From an uncultured Bacteroidota bacterium (GTDB taxonomy: Bacteria; Bacteroidota; Bacteroidia; Chitinophagales; Chitinophagaceae), in the NCBI GenBank assembly GCA_903821465.1, contig CAIJLK010000136.1, positions 1-44,088 of the forward strand: 44,088 nucleotides of DNA, read 5' to 3'. The notes beneath the pieces were generated by a model. The model did not search any database, was not told the DNA's origin, and worked only from the letters and a program-made list of their open reading frames with translations. This document shows, piece after piece, positions 33,862 through 42,402 of this stretch (within the stretch, counting starts at the first letter, position 1; each line of letters starts with the position of its first letter). The position numbers and the translations under genes were made by a program.

Positions 33862-34659
33862 CTAGAAACTGATCGAAAAATGCTGTTTAACTTTATTTTC
33901 TTTTCGAAAAAATACGAGTCCTATAAAAAACAGATCAATCGTAACCCTTACTTGCGGATGTTGTTGAATATAGTTCCAAGCACGCTCCATCTCTTCGCTC
34001 CAATGAATATCATCAAAAATCAAGATCGATTCTTCTGTGGTCTTAATAAGCAATTGTTCGAAGTATTGAATAGTGGGCTCATATCGATGATTACCATCCA
34101 CAAAAACCAGATCAAGTTTATTTTCTGTTGCAAGGTATAGCGGAAGTGTATCATCAAAATTCCCCACTATTACAACAATATTTTTCAATGCTAGTTTTTC
34201 GAAATTCGATTCAGCAACTGCTGCAATTTCAGAAGCTCCCTCCATGGAATATACTGTTGCTTTTTCATTAGCAGCTGCCATGTAGGAAGTTGTAATACCC
34301 AGTGAAGTTCCTAATTCCAAAATCTTTTCGGGGTGGTAGTGGTTGACAATTCTAAAAATCAGCTGACTAAATTTCTTTGGCTTAAGAGATGACTTTGCAA
34401 TTTCATGGATCGATCGCTGATTCGTTTTTCTTAGTCTTGATCCTGCACCAAAATCTTCGATCTGTAATACACGCTGATCTTGCAGCATGTTTTTCCTACA
34501 GGCTTCAATAGCTTCATAAGCATAAAAAAATCTCTTATCTAATAAAACCTTTCTGATAAAATCGTAGACAAAGGGAGAATGCACACCATGGCCCTTTCCG
34601 TTGGATGACTTGATCTTGTATTGTATGAATTTGGATAATAATGTAAAGTGACCGTACAT
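33862..34659 (-). CDS. Class I SAM-dependent methyltransferase
   Basis: About 265 residues. The N-terminal segment GKGHGVHSPFVYDFI is typical of a Bacteroidota methyltransferase group. The SAM-binding fold shows ILELGTSLGITTSYMAAA, VYSMEGASEIAAVAESNFE, LDLVFVDGNHRYEPTIQYFEQLL and ESILIFDDIHWSEEMERAW, close to catechol-type O-methyltransferases. The substrate is unknown. A start at 34710 would overlap the upstream gene by 50 bases; the ATG at complement 34657-34659 is one base beyond that gene's stop and gives the usual N-terminus. It is last in the thyA-folA unit. Confidence 0.82.
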   Translation of the reverse strand: MYGHFTLLSKFIQYKIKSSNGKGHGVHSPFVYDFIRKVLLDKRFFYAYEAIEACRKNMLQDQRVLQIEDFGAGSRLRKTNQRSIHEIAKSSLKPKKFSQLIFRIVNHYHPEKILELGTSLGITTSYMAAANEKATVYSMEGASEIAAVAESNFEKLALKNIVVIVGNFDDTLPLYLATENKLDLVFVDGNHRYEPTIQYFEQLLIKTTEESILIFDDIHWSEEMERAWNYIQQHPQVRVTIDLFFIGLVFFRKENKVKQHFSISF

Positions 34660-34660
34660 G

Positions 34661-35134
34661 TTAAATTGCTGATGCAGCTGTGTTTTTTTTAAGAAGCCAA
34701 AGTAACGCATAAATGCCTGTAATTAGGCTGATATAGAATAACAAGGAACTAACGAATGACCAACTATCTAATTGTAGATTCCATCCCTGACGTGTAATAG
34801 AATGTACCAGTAGCAGCCAGATTACAAACCCCACCGACCATGTTCTCAAGATGCTATTCTTTAAAAAAAGAAAAGGCAATACAATAATCAATCCCATTTC
34901 AAACAAACCAGAACCGAAATAATCCAACTTATTTGCTGGCATATTTAATAGTTTGCGCAGCTGATATAATCCTATTAATTGTCTGATCAAATAAAATGCA
35001 TAAATGATTAGCGAAAACTGTACGGCAGCTCTTAGATGCAATAGAATGTGACGAAAGGAACTAGGGCCTAATAGAATTAAGATCATCAGTAAAGGAAAAA
35101 AAAACAGATACGCCCAGGAGATTATTGCATACAT
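34661..35134 (-). CDS. Integral membrane protein of unknown function
   Basis: A 157-residue hydrophobic protein with about five predicted membrane helices (residues 3-23, 32-52, 70-90, 97-115, 128-148). I do not recognise a family. There are short charged loops, no cysteines, and a central LRKLLNMPANKLDYFGSGLFEMG. It is packed between folA (3-bp gap) and the methyltransferase gene (1-bp gap), so it is co-transcribed with them, which need not mean a shared function. Confidence 0.75.
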   Translation of the reverse strand: MYAIISWAYLFFFPLLMILILLGPSSFRHILLHLRAAVQFSLIIYAFYLIRQLIGLYQLRKLLNMPANKLDYFGSGLFEMGLIIVLPFLFLKNSILRTWSVGFVIWLLLVHSITRQGWNLQLDSWSFVSSLLFYISLITGIYALLWLLKKNTAASAI

Positions 35135-35137
35135 AAA

Positions 35138-35638
35138 TTAACAGGCTTTGATTTTTTTCCAAACCTGAAAATGGAAGGGATAAGCATGTTTAGCATCTAC
35201 CTCAAAGGATTCTTCTGAAAATAATTTCCATTCATTGCCAAGCACAGGAAAAAAACTATCAGCTTCCAAAACAGTATCAACCCTTGTTAGATAAACTATA
35301 TCAGCTAGCGGCAAGGTTTGTGAATAGATCTCTGCACCACCAATTACATACACTTCTTTATAGTCAAGGCTGGCAGCTAGCTGGAATGCAGCATCAATGC
35401 TATTTGCAACCGTCACGTCTTCTGCCTTCCAATCTTTTTGTCTACTTACAACAATATTCAATCTGCCATTCAATGCTTTACCAGAGAGCGACTCGAAGGT
35501 TTTTCTTCCCATCACTACCGGCATGGCCCATGTGGTATTTTTAAAGAAGCGCATATCTTTTGGTAAATGCCAAAGTAATTGATTGTCTTTTCCAATGGCA
35601 TTATTTTTTGATGCAGCAACAACAAGGCTTATGATCAT
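35138..35638 (-). CDS. folA: Dihydrofolate reductase
   Basis: A 166-residue DHFR of normal length. Family segments are ISLVVAASKNNAIGKDNQLLWHLPKDMRFFKNTT, with the substrate-binding acidic residue in the LPKDM helix, then PVVMGRKTFESL, RLNIVVSR, VYVIGGAEIYSQTLPLADIVYLTRV and FFPVL. It regenerates tetrahydrofolate, and lies 29 bases downstream of thyA, its usual metabolic partner. Confidence 0.96.
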   Translation of the reverse strand: MIISLVVAASKNNAIGKDNQLLWHLPKDMRFFKNTTWAMPVVMGRKTFESLSGKALNGRLNIVVSRQKDWKAEDVTVANSIDAAFQLAASLDYKEVYVIGGAEIYSQTLPLADIVYLTRVDTVLEADSFFPVLGNEWKLFSEESFEVDAKHAYPFHFQVWKKIKAC

Positions 35639-35667
35639 CCTGAGTATATAAGAATTAATAAATGAAT

Positions 35668-36462
35668 CTAAATAGCAACCGGTGCCTTAATGGGCGGATG
35701 GTGCTGATAATTTTCCAATTCAAAATCTTCAAACTGAAAACCGAAAATGTCTTTTACAGCTGGATTAATTTTCATGGTAGGTAATGGAAATGGTTCCCTG
35801 CTTAAAAGTAATACTGCCTGTTCCATATGATTATTGTACAAATGCACATCTCCGAAACTATGTATAAAATCACCATACTCTAAATCACATACCTGGGCAA
35901 TCATCATAGTTAATAAAGCATAGGAAGCAATATTAAAAGGCACCCCTAAAAATGAATCAGCACTTCGCTGGTATAACTGACAGCTCAATTTACCATCCAC
36001 TACATAAAACTGGAACAAACAATGACAAGGCATCAGTGCCATTTTTGGCAATTCCGCTACATTCCAGGCACTCACGATCATCCTTCTGCTATCCGGACTG
36101 TTTTTGATCTGATGGATCAAATCCTTTATTTGGTCAACCACTATCCCATCTGCTCCCTGCCAAGAACGCCATTGTTTCCCGTAAACCGGACCTAAGTCGC
36201 CATTCGCATCTGCCCATTCATCCCAAATACTTACTTTATGCTCATTCAGATATTTAACATTGGTATCTCCATTTAGAAACCAGAGTAATTCATACACGAT
36301 ACTTTTCAAGTGCAACTTTTTGCTGGTTACCATGGGAAAACCTTTTTGCAAATCGAATCGCATCTGATATCCAAAACAGCTCTTTGTTCCTGTTCCTGTT
36401 CGGTCGGTTTTAATGGCCCCATTGTCCATTATATACTGAAGTAACTGCTGATATTGTTGCAT
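35668..36462 (-). CDS. thyA: Thymidylate synthase
   Basis: A 264-residue ThyA, the same length as the Escherichia coli enzyme. The folate- and dUMP-binding segments [49 protein letters not shown], the catalytic Cys146 in MPCHCLFQF and [23 protein letters not shown] are all present. It is the first gene of the minus-strand unit thyA-folA-membrane protein-methyltransferase. The 222-bp gap upstream holds no gene that I can see. Confidence 0.97.
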   Translation of the reverse strand: MQQYQQLLQYIMDNGAIKTDRTGTGTKSCFGYQMRFDLQKGFPMVTSKKLHLKSIVYELLWFLNGDTNVKYLNEHKVSIWDEWADANGDLGPVYGKQWRSWQGADGIVVDQIKDLIHQIKNSPDSRRMIVSAWNVAELPKMALMPCHCLFQFYVVDGKLSCQLYQRSADSFLGVPFNIASYALLTMMIAQVCDLEYGDFIHSFGDVHLYNNHMEQAVLLLSREPFPLPTMKINPAVKDIFGFQFEDFELENYQHHPPIKAPVAI

Positions 36463-36684
36463 GGATGCAAGTTAGGATATCTGTCGATAAGCGCATATAC
36501 CAATAAGGGTTTGGGGATTCTCTGTTAATTAAAACGGTTTCAGGGAAGGGCAGTTCCATCAAATTAGTGCAAAGTTTAATAGGAATACCCTAACTTTAAA
36601 AATGCAAAAAAGCTAGAGATACCCCCATGAAATTGTAAAAATCTAGTCAGGGCAACTTAGTTTAAACCAGCATTAATTTCCATT

Positions 36685-37311
36685 ATGAAAATTTTAATTG
36701 CAGACGACCATACGATTGTTAGAGAAGGATTAAAAAGAATTTTACTAGAAGCTTTCCCATTTTGTGAGATCACTGATGTTTGCGATGGGGCGGACTTATT
36801 AAAAAAAGCCTTGCACGACAAATGGGATATTATTATTTCTGACATTACTATGCCCGGTCAATCTGGGATTGAAGTAATGAAGCAGATCAAAGAATTTGCT
36901 CCCAATATACCAGTGTTGATGTTAAGCATGCACGCCCCTGAACAATATGCAGTTAGAGCCATCAAAGCTGGAGCGTCTGGATACTTGACTAAAGAAAGTG
37001 CTCCATTTGAATTGGTTAATGCAGTTGAAAAAATATTAGGTGGCAGAAAATATATTACGGCACAGGTAGCGGAGGTATTGGCTGAATCGATTGAGCAAAA
37101 TATCGATAAACCACCTCATGAAATCTTATCCGACAGAGAATTCGAAGTGTTGAAGCTGATTGCACAGGGACAATCCATTTCAAAAATTGGCGAGATCCTA
37201 AGCCTTAGTGTCAATACAATTAGTACCTATCGCACTAGAATCATGGAAAAATTGAATATTCATAACAATGCTGATTTGGTAAAATATAGTATGAAAAATA
37301 ATTTGATCTAA
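36685..37311 (+). CDS. NarL/FixJ-type response regulator
   Basis: A 208-residue two-component regulator. The receiver domain (1-120) has the acidic pair DDH at residues 7-9, the phosphoacceptor Asp53 in IISDITMPG and the conserved Lys103 in LTKESAP. The LuxR-type helix-turn-helix (about 143-208) carries LSDREFEVLKLIAQGQSISKIGEILSLSVNTISTYRTRIMEKL. No histidine kinase is adjacent. The next gene is a PAS/receiver protein without an ATPase domain, beyond a terminator, so this is an orphan regulator within the window. Confidence 0.93.
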   Translation: MKILIADDHTIVREGLKRILLEAFPFCEITDVCDGADLLKKALHDKWDIIISDITMPGQSGIEVMKQIKEFAPNIPVLMLSMHAPEQYAVRAIKAGASGYLTKESAPFELVNAVEKILGGRKYITAQVAEVLAESIEQNIDKPPHEILSDREFEVLKLIAQGQSISKIGEILSLSVNTISTYRTRIMEKLNIHNNADLVKYSMKNNLI

Positions 37312-37336
37312 ATAGTATTCTTATTTAAAATAATTG

Positions 37337-37366
37337 GCCCGCTACCTAGAAAGTAGCGGGCTTTTT
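37337..37366 (+). terminator. Terminator after the response regulator gene
   Basis: GCCCGCTAC and GTAGCGGGC form a 9-bp GC-rich stem around a 7-base loop, followed by TTTTT, 25 bases after the stop. Confidence 0.92.
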
Positions 37367-37489
37367 CTTGCGAATTGCTGTAGTAATTAGACTACATCTT
37401 CTAGCTTGTACACTGCATAAAAATGCAGTCTTCTACTACATATTTGTCATTGCACTTTTTAGACCTTGCTCTTGTAAATAAAGGTCATT

Positions 37490-39325
37490 ATGCAATACCC
37501 CTACAGCTTAGACAGTACATTAGCAGTACTCATACAAGCCAACCTACAATTCATCATAAGTACAGATTTATTCGGCAATATCAACTATTGCAACAATAAG
37601 TCCGCCGAGCAATTAAAACTCGAAAATGTACTACAACAGAGCGATCAAAAGCTGTTGCAGCTATTATCTGAGTCTGACAAACTCAATTACCGTAGAACTG
37701 TACAGAAATGTCTGGAAGATATTTCACAATCTCAAACTGTTTGTTTTCATTCATTGGGAGAAATGGATTTCAAATTCGGCATTCAATTCATCGTATCTGT
37801 CATTTCAGACGAAACATTCAACGCCATTGGTTTTCTATTGATTGGTCAGGAACTTACTAAACCTGTAGATCATCCTGTTGAGCTAATTAAGAATGATTCG
37901 CTTCCTTATGAAGACCTTAAAACCTTGCTTGGCAATAAGCAGATAATGGTGTGGATGTTAGATAAAAATCAAAAATGTAAATATGCCAATGAGAGTATTT
38001 ATACAAGATTTAATTCTAGTCCCATGCAGGAAATGGGCAAGTCTTTTTTAAATAGATTTCGTTTAAATGCATTGCCAGAAACCTTCACTGCTTTTGAAAA
38101 ATCGCTCAGTGAAAAAAAGGAGTTTTCTCTTGAAATAAATTCTCAAACTATCGCAGATCAGCAATTATGGTTACAGATCATTGGAATTCCAAGGATCAAT
38201 AATAATGGTTTTTTTGAAGGCTTTATTTTATACGGTACAGACATCTCAGTGATACATGATGCTGCGCATTCAATGAAAAAACAAACTGAGTTAATTAGTA
38301 TATTAAATAAGGAATACGCAAAATTCAAAAGACTAGCGAGTATTTCAAATCAGGGGATCCTAATCACCAATACGATCAATCATATTACCTGGATGAATGA
38401 TGCAGTGACCAATTTAATGGGTTATAGTTACAAAGAAGCGGTTGGCAAACAAGATTTCCAATTATTCTGTGGTAACGATACCAGTTCAGTGGATATTAGT
38501 TATATCAAAAGTAGCGTCTGCGATATTTCTAGTCTGCATAAAGAAATGTTGCTCTACAAGAAATCTGGACAAAAATTGTGGATCGAGCTGATAAAAGAAC
38601 CAATTTATGATGAGAACAATAAATTTTGTGGATTCTTTATTATCCTGAACGACATCCAAATCAAAAAAATATCTGAGAAAGAAATTGCACAACAAATTCT
38701 TTCTTTGAAGAGAATGTCATTTATCGCATCGCATGAAATAAGGCATGAGTTCACGAAGATCATGCAAGTAACACAAACCATACAATTACAAGAACCAGAT
38801 ATCGCAGTCTATCAGAAATTATTAGGCGAGATCGAGAAATCAACAGAAAGGGTTAATAAAGCCATTTTCGAATTGAACGATCAGATCAATTTTGCAACTT
38901 CTAACACCCTTTCTCTTGATGCATTCCTGAACCAAGAAATTGAAGAGATCTTATTGATCGATGACGATAAACTGGTGAATGAAATGAATCGGATGCTGAT
39001 AAAATCTGTACACCCCGATATTGAAGTAAAACTGTTTACAGATGTGGATTATGCACTATCGCATATTATCTCAAATCCAGAGACCAAGAGAAAGATATTT
39101 GTGGACCTCAACTTCCCGCAAAAATCTGGTTGGTTCTTCCTTGACGAGTACAAAAAAATTGGTCAGCCTTGGTCGGTCGTTGTTCTTACTTCCTCACTTG
39201 AACAAGAAGATATTGAATATTCTAAACAATACGAATTCATTACACACTACATGACTAAGCCTTTGAATGTAGAACAGTTAAAACAATTAAAAATTCTGTC
39301 TGCCAGTAGGCATCAAATAGCTTGA
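37490..39325 (+). CDS. PAS-PAS-PAS-DHp-like-REC signalling protein lacking an ATPase domain
   Basis: A 611-residue cytoplasmic protein without membrane helices. Three PAS-like domains lie at about 12-125, 145-255 and 280-395 (the third shows NTINHITWMNDAVTNLMGYSYKEAVGK). A helical segment at 400-468 resembles a histidine kinase dimerisation domain with H-box SHEIRHEF (His415). No N, G1 or G2 boxes of an HATPase follow; the frame passes directly into a receiver domain (486-605) with Asp491-493, phosphoacceptor Asp539, Thr567 and Lys590 all intact. It may take phosphate from another kinase, or the DHp-like helices may only dimerise it. The NarL-type regulator upstream is a candidate partner but is separated by a terminator. 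Confidence 0.85.
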   Translation: MQYPYSLDSTLAVLIQANLQFIISTDLFGNINYCNNKSAEQLKLENVLQQSDQKLLQLLSESDKLNYRRTVQKCLEDISQSQTVCFHSLGEMDFKFGIQFIVSVISDETFNAIGFLLIGQELTKPVDHPVELIKNDSLPYEDLKTLLGNKQIMVWMLDKNQKCKYANESIYTRFNSSPMQEMGKSFLNRFRLNALPETFTAFEKSLSEKKEFSLEINSQTIADQQLWLQIIGIPRINNNGFFEGFILYGTDISVIHDAAHSMKKQTELISILNKEYAKFKRLASISNQGILITNTINHITWMNDAVTNLMGYSYKEAVGKQDFQLFCGNDTSSVDISYIKSSVCDISSLHKEMLLYKKSGQKLWIELIKEPIYDENNKFCGFFIILNDIQIKKISEKEIAQQILSLKRMSFIASHEIRHEFTKIMQVTQTIQLQEPDIAVYQKLLGEIEKSTERVNKAIFELNDQINFATSNTLSLDAFLNQEIEEILLIDDDKLVNEMNRMLIKSVHPDIEVKLFTDVDYALSHIISNPETKRKIFVDLNFPQKSGWFFLDEYKKIGQPWSVVVLTSSLEQEDIEYSKQYEFITHYMTKPLNVEQLKQLKILSASRHQIA

Positions 39326-39344
39326 CCAGATTTCCGGCCCAAGT

Positions 39345-39395
39345 AAAACAAGAAAGCCCCGTCACGAGTATTCGTAAACGGGGCCTTCTTGTTTT
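39345..39395. terminator. Bidirectional terminator between the PAS-REC gene and the proline dehydrogenase gene
   Basis: Arms 39345-39362 and 39378-39395 pair over 18 positions with one mismatch (core GCCCCGT/ACGGGGC). They are flanked by A and T runs on both sides, between convergent genes. Confidence 0.92.
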
Positions 39396-39410
39396 TTATA
39401 GAATAGGATA

Positions 39411-40595
39411 TTATCCCTTTCTTCTGATCAATTCTTTTTTAATTAAACCTAATTCACGACCAGTTTGTCCGCTTACACTGCTATTCTCCTGTGCACGGCG
39501 CATCAGATATGGAATAACATCTCTAATTGGTCCGAATGGCAAGTACTTGCTAACACTAAATCCTTCCTTTGCAAGATTGAAACTAATATTATCACTCATA
39601 CCATAGAGCTGAGAAAAATGTAGGTGTTTGTGATTCAGGGGTAGTCCCTTTTCCTTTAATAAATTAGCCGCTACCAAATTACTATCCTCATTATGGGATG
39701 CCACAATGCAGGATATAGTATCAATATTTTCAATACAGTAACGAACCGAATCGTTGTAGTCTTTATCACAGGCAGCTTTATCTACATGAATCGGCGATTC
39801 ATATCCTTTTTGATAAGCACGTTCTCTTTCTTTCTCCATATATGCTCCACGAACCAATTTCATACCCAAAATAAACCCTTGTTGTTTTGCAATTTTATAA
39901 GAGATATCAAGAAAGTGTAAACGGTCGTGACGATACAATTGAATGGTATTATACACCACTGCTTTTTCTTTATTGAAGATCTCCATCATTTCCATGGTTA
40001 ATCTATCAACCGGATCTTGCATCCAACTTTCTTCCGCATCAATTAATACACCAATATTTTTTTCTGCAGCAGCTTCGCAAATAATATACATTCTTTCACG
40101 TACACGATCCCATTCTGCGATCTCTGCTTCATGATCATGTATCCCACTTCTTAAACGAGGTGCTTCATTCAGCGTTTCTAATAACCCATTTCTTGCTAAA
40201 CCAGTTACTTTAATACTCATGAATGGAATATTCTTTTGAGTAGAAGCATAATTAATTACTCGAATAAACTCATCCGTTGCAAAATCAAAATTATTTTCTC
40301 CTTCTTTTCCCTCAACTCCATAATCAAGAATTACTTGAACGCCATACTTTCCCAAAGTTTCGCATACAGGAGCCGTTTCTTCTAATGTTTCACCACCTAC
40401 AAACTGTTTGAAAATGGTTTTACGGATAATCCCGTCAATCGGAAGACCCGTCTTCATTAAAAATGGGGTAAGCCGGGTGCCTAACTGTACAAAAAGTTGG
40501 AAGCCCATTGTTCTGAAAAGGAATCTGGCACCTTTCAGGTCTTTCGTTGCCTTATATGCAAAGGCATTTTCGGTATTTTCAAAGGAGATATTCAT
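39411..40595 (-). CDS. Proline dehydrogenase
   Basis: About 394 residues of a stand-alone PRODH barrel. FMSIKVTGLARNGLLE, VLIDAEESWMQDPVDRLTMEMM, GMKLVRGAYMEKERERA, VASHNEDSNLVAANLL, LHFSQLYGMSDNISF and PYLMRRAQEN are the FAD- and substrate-site segments of the family. It oxidises proline to pyrroline-5-carboxylate and passes electrons to the quinone pool. A TTG 8 codons upstream is possible. The ATG at complement 40593-40595 is preferred because GATATTTG, a near-consensus -7 element at complement 40617-40624, overlaps that TTG. The P5C dehydrogenase partner is not in the window. Confidence 0.92.
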   Translation of the reverse strand: MNISFENTENAFAYKATKDLKGARFLFRTMGFQLFVQLGTRLTPFLMKTGLPIDGIIRKTIFKQFVGGETLEETAPVCETLGKYGVQVILDYGVEGKEGENNFDFATDEFIRVINYASTQKNIPFMSIKVTGLARNGLLETLNEAPRLRSGIHDHEAEIAEWDRVRERMYIICEAAAEKNIGVLIDAEESWMQDPVDRLTMEMMEIFNKEKAVVYNTIQLYRHDRLHFLDISYKIAKQQGFILGMKLVRGAYMEKERERAYQKGYESPIHVDKAACDKDYNDSVRYCIENIDTISCIVASHNEDSNLVAANLLKEKGLPLNHKHLHFSQLYGMSDNISFNLAKEGFSVSKYLPFGPIRDVIPYLMRRAQENSSVSGQTGRELGLIKKELIRRKG

Positions 40596-40707
40596 TGCTA
40601 ACAGATGTTCGTTACGCAAATATCGTACACAATAGTTAAGTAAAAAAGGAATTTTATGAATGGTTAGGATTAATTTTTAAATAATAGATAAAACCTGACC
40701 TTCGTAT

Positions 40708-41805
40708 ATGCAAATTTCAAAAATCGAGGTCTATAAATACTCAATCCCAATGGTACCTTTTGTTATTGCAACAGGTACTATGCATTATGCACAGAATTTA
40801 TTAGTAAGAATTCATACTGATAACGGCATTATTGGTATTGGTGAATCTTCCGCATTTCCGATGATCGCCGGAGAAACACAGGCAACCTGTTATGAAATGG
40901 CAAAGGACTTTGCAGCTTTATGGAAGCAGAAAGACCCCCTTCAAATTGAAGCACGCATGCAGGAATTAGATCTATTCACTGCCGGCAATTATACTGCCAA
41001 GAGTGCATTTGATCTTGCGTTATACGATATAGCTGCAAAGCATGCAAACATGCCGCTTTACCGTTTTCTAGGAGGCGAAATAAAACGCATAGAAAGCGAC
41101 TTGACAATGGGCATAGCTAGTCCAGATAAGATGGCCGCTACAGCCCTTGAGTTCAAAGAGAAAGGAGTAAATATCATCAAAGTAAAGCTTGGGAAAAATG
41201 CCCAGGAAGATATCATGCGCATCAAAAAAATCAGAGAAGCCATTGGATATACTATTGAGTTGAGAATCGATGCTAATCAAGGTTGGAGTTATGATGATGC
41301 AGTGTTTGCCTTAACTGAATTAGGCAAATATGAGATCTCATTTTGTGAACAACCGATGAGAAAATGGAACGATGAAATGCTTCCTCAATTAATGGCCCTC
41401 TCACCTATTCCCATAATGGCCGATGAAAGCGTTTTTACGCATCACGATGCTGAAAGATTAATTCGCAACAAGGCATGCCATTTTATTAATATCAAATTTG
41501 CAAAAAGTGGGGGTATCTGCGAAGCCACTAAGATCAACAAGGTTGCACAGGATAATGGCATTTTTTGTATGTTAGGTGGAATGCTTGAAACCAGACTTGC
41601 CATAACAGCAAACGTGCATTTCGCATTTGCAAATAACAATATAAAATTTTTCGATTTAGATACTTGCTTAGTAGGGCATTTAGTGGATCCTGTAATTGGG
41701 GGTGCAACCTATCAGGGTATGGAGCTTATATTGACTGATGCCCCTGGAATTGGTGCCGACGTTGACCCAGAATACCTTAAAAAGCTGGAACAAGCCGTTA
41801 TTTAA
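40708..41805 (+). CDS. Dipeptide epimerase (L-Ala-D/L-Glu epimerase type)
   Basis: A 365-residue enolase-superfamily enzyme of the muconate-lactonising subgroup. Catalytic lysines are Lys158 and Lys160 in IIKVKLGK, and the magnesium ligands are Asp188, Glu214 and Asp239. The second-face lysine is Lys263 in NIKFAKSGG. The dipeptide-binding DxD motif is Asp316-Leu-Asp318 in FFDLDTC. That motif marks Ala-Glu and related dipeptide epimerases, which act in murein peptide recycling. It is a single gene. The promoter of the next gene overlaps its 3' end. Confidence 0.9.
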   Translation: MQISKIEVYKYSIPMVPFVIATGTMHYAQNLLVRIHTDNGIIGIGESSAFPMIAGETQATCYEMAKDFAALWKQKDPLQIEARMQELDLFTAGNYTAKSAFDLALYDIAAKHANMPLYRFLGGEIKRIESDLTMGIASPDKMAATALEFKEKGVNIIKVKLGKNAQEDIMRIKKIREAIGYTIELRIDANQGWSYDDAVFALTELGKYEISFCEQPMRKWNDEMLPQLMALSPIPIMADESVFTHHDAERLIRNKACHFINIKFAKSGGICEATKINKVAQDNGIFCMLGGMLETRLAITANVHFAFANNNIKFFDLDTCLVGHLVDPVIGGATYQGMELILTDAPGIGADVDPEYLKKLEQAVI

Positions 41806-41816
41806 TAATGCCCCTG

Positions 41817-41824
41817 TATCTTTG
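41817..41824 (+). promoter_or_regulatory. -7 promoter element TATCTTTG for the thioesterase gene
   Basis: An exact TAnnTTTG match 12 bases after the epimerase stop and 22 bases before the thioesterase ATG. Confidence 0.6.
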
Positions 41825-41845
41825 TGGAAACAAAAATAGAATTTG

Positions 41846-42361
41846 ATGATAGAAGGAAAAAAAGCAGCAGAAAGTTTTACCATAATGAATGAACTGGTTC
41901 TACCCAATGATACCAATACTTTTGCCAATTTAATGGGGGGACGACTAATGTATTGGATGGATATCGCTGCAGGCATTGCCGCCGGCAAACATTGCAATAC
42001 ACCTAGCATGACCGTTTCTGTTGATAATATTAGTTTCAAAAACCCTATCAAAATCGGGAACGTAGTGCATATTGAAGCTTTTGTTTGCAGGGCTTTCAAT
42101 ACCTCAATGGAGATCTATTTAAAAGTTTGGGGAGAGGACCTTTTACACCAATACAAATATGAAAGCAACGAAGCTTTCTTCACATTTGTAGCGCTCGATC
42201 CCAATGGCAAACCAAGATTGGTACCTCCGGTGATCCCAGAAACTGAAACTGAAATAAAATTATTCGATGGTTCGTTGAGAAGAAGACAATTGAGATTGAT
42301 CTTATCAGGAAAGATGAAACCTGATGAAGCCAGTGAATTAAAAGCGTTCTTTATGAAATAA
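41846..42361 (+). CDS. Hotdog-fold acyl-CoA thioesterase (YciA/BFIT type)
   Basis: About 171 residues. The hotdog domain has VLPNDTNTFANLMGGRLMYWMDIAAGIAAGKHC (the N/D active-site region) and SVDNISFKNPIKIGNVVHIEAFV. The C-terminal extension RRRQLRLILSGKMKPDEASELKAFF is characteristic of bacterial acyl-CoA hydrolases of this group. It cleaves acyl-CoA to free acid and CoA. A TTG directly precedes the ATG at 41846, which is the better start. Confidence 0.9.
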   Translation: MIEGKKAAESFTIMNELVLPNDTNTFANLMGGRLMYWMDIAAGIAAGKHCNTPSMTVSVDNISFKNPIKIGNVVHIEAFVCRAFNTSMEIYLKVWGEDLLHQYKYESNEAFFTFVALDPNGKPRLVPPVIPETETEIKLFDGSLRRRQLRLILSGKMKPDEASELKAFFMK

Positions 42362-42402
42362 TAAAAATTGTCCCATCGAACACGCGGTGGGACAATTTTT
42401 AT
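42361..42402. terminator. Bidirectional terminator between the thioesterase and PlsC-like genes
   Basis: ATAAAAATTGTCCCA and TGGGACAATTTTTAT form a perfect 15-bp stem around a 12-base loop. The hairpin overlaps both stop codons, so the two convergent genes share it. Confidence 0.93.

Noticed and set aside
36463..36684. Hidden small gene or RNA in the 222-bp gap between thyA and the response regulator
   Set aside because: No open frame with a plausible start, no strong hairpin and no clear promoter pair was found; it is probably the promoter region of both genes.
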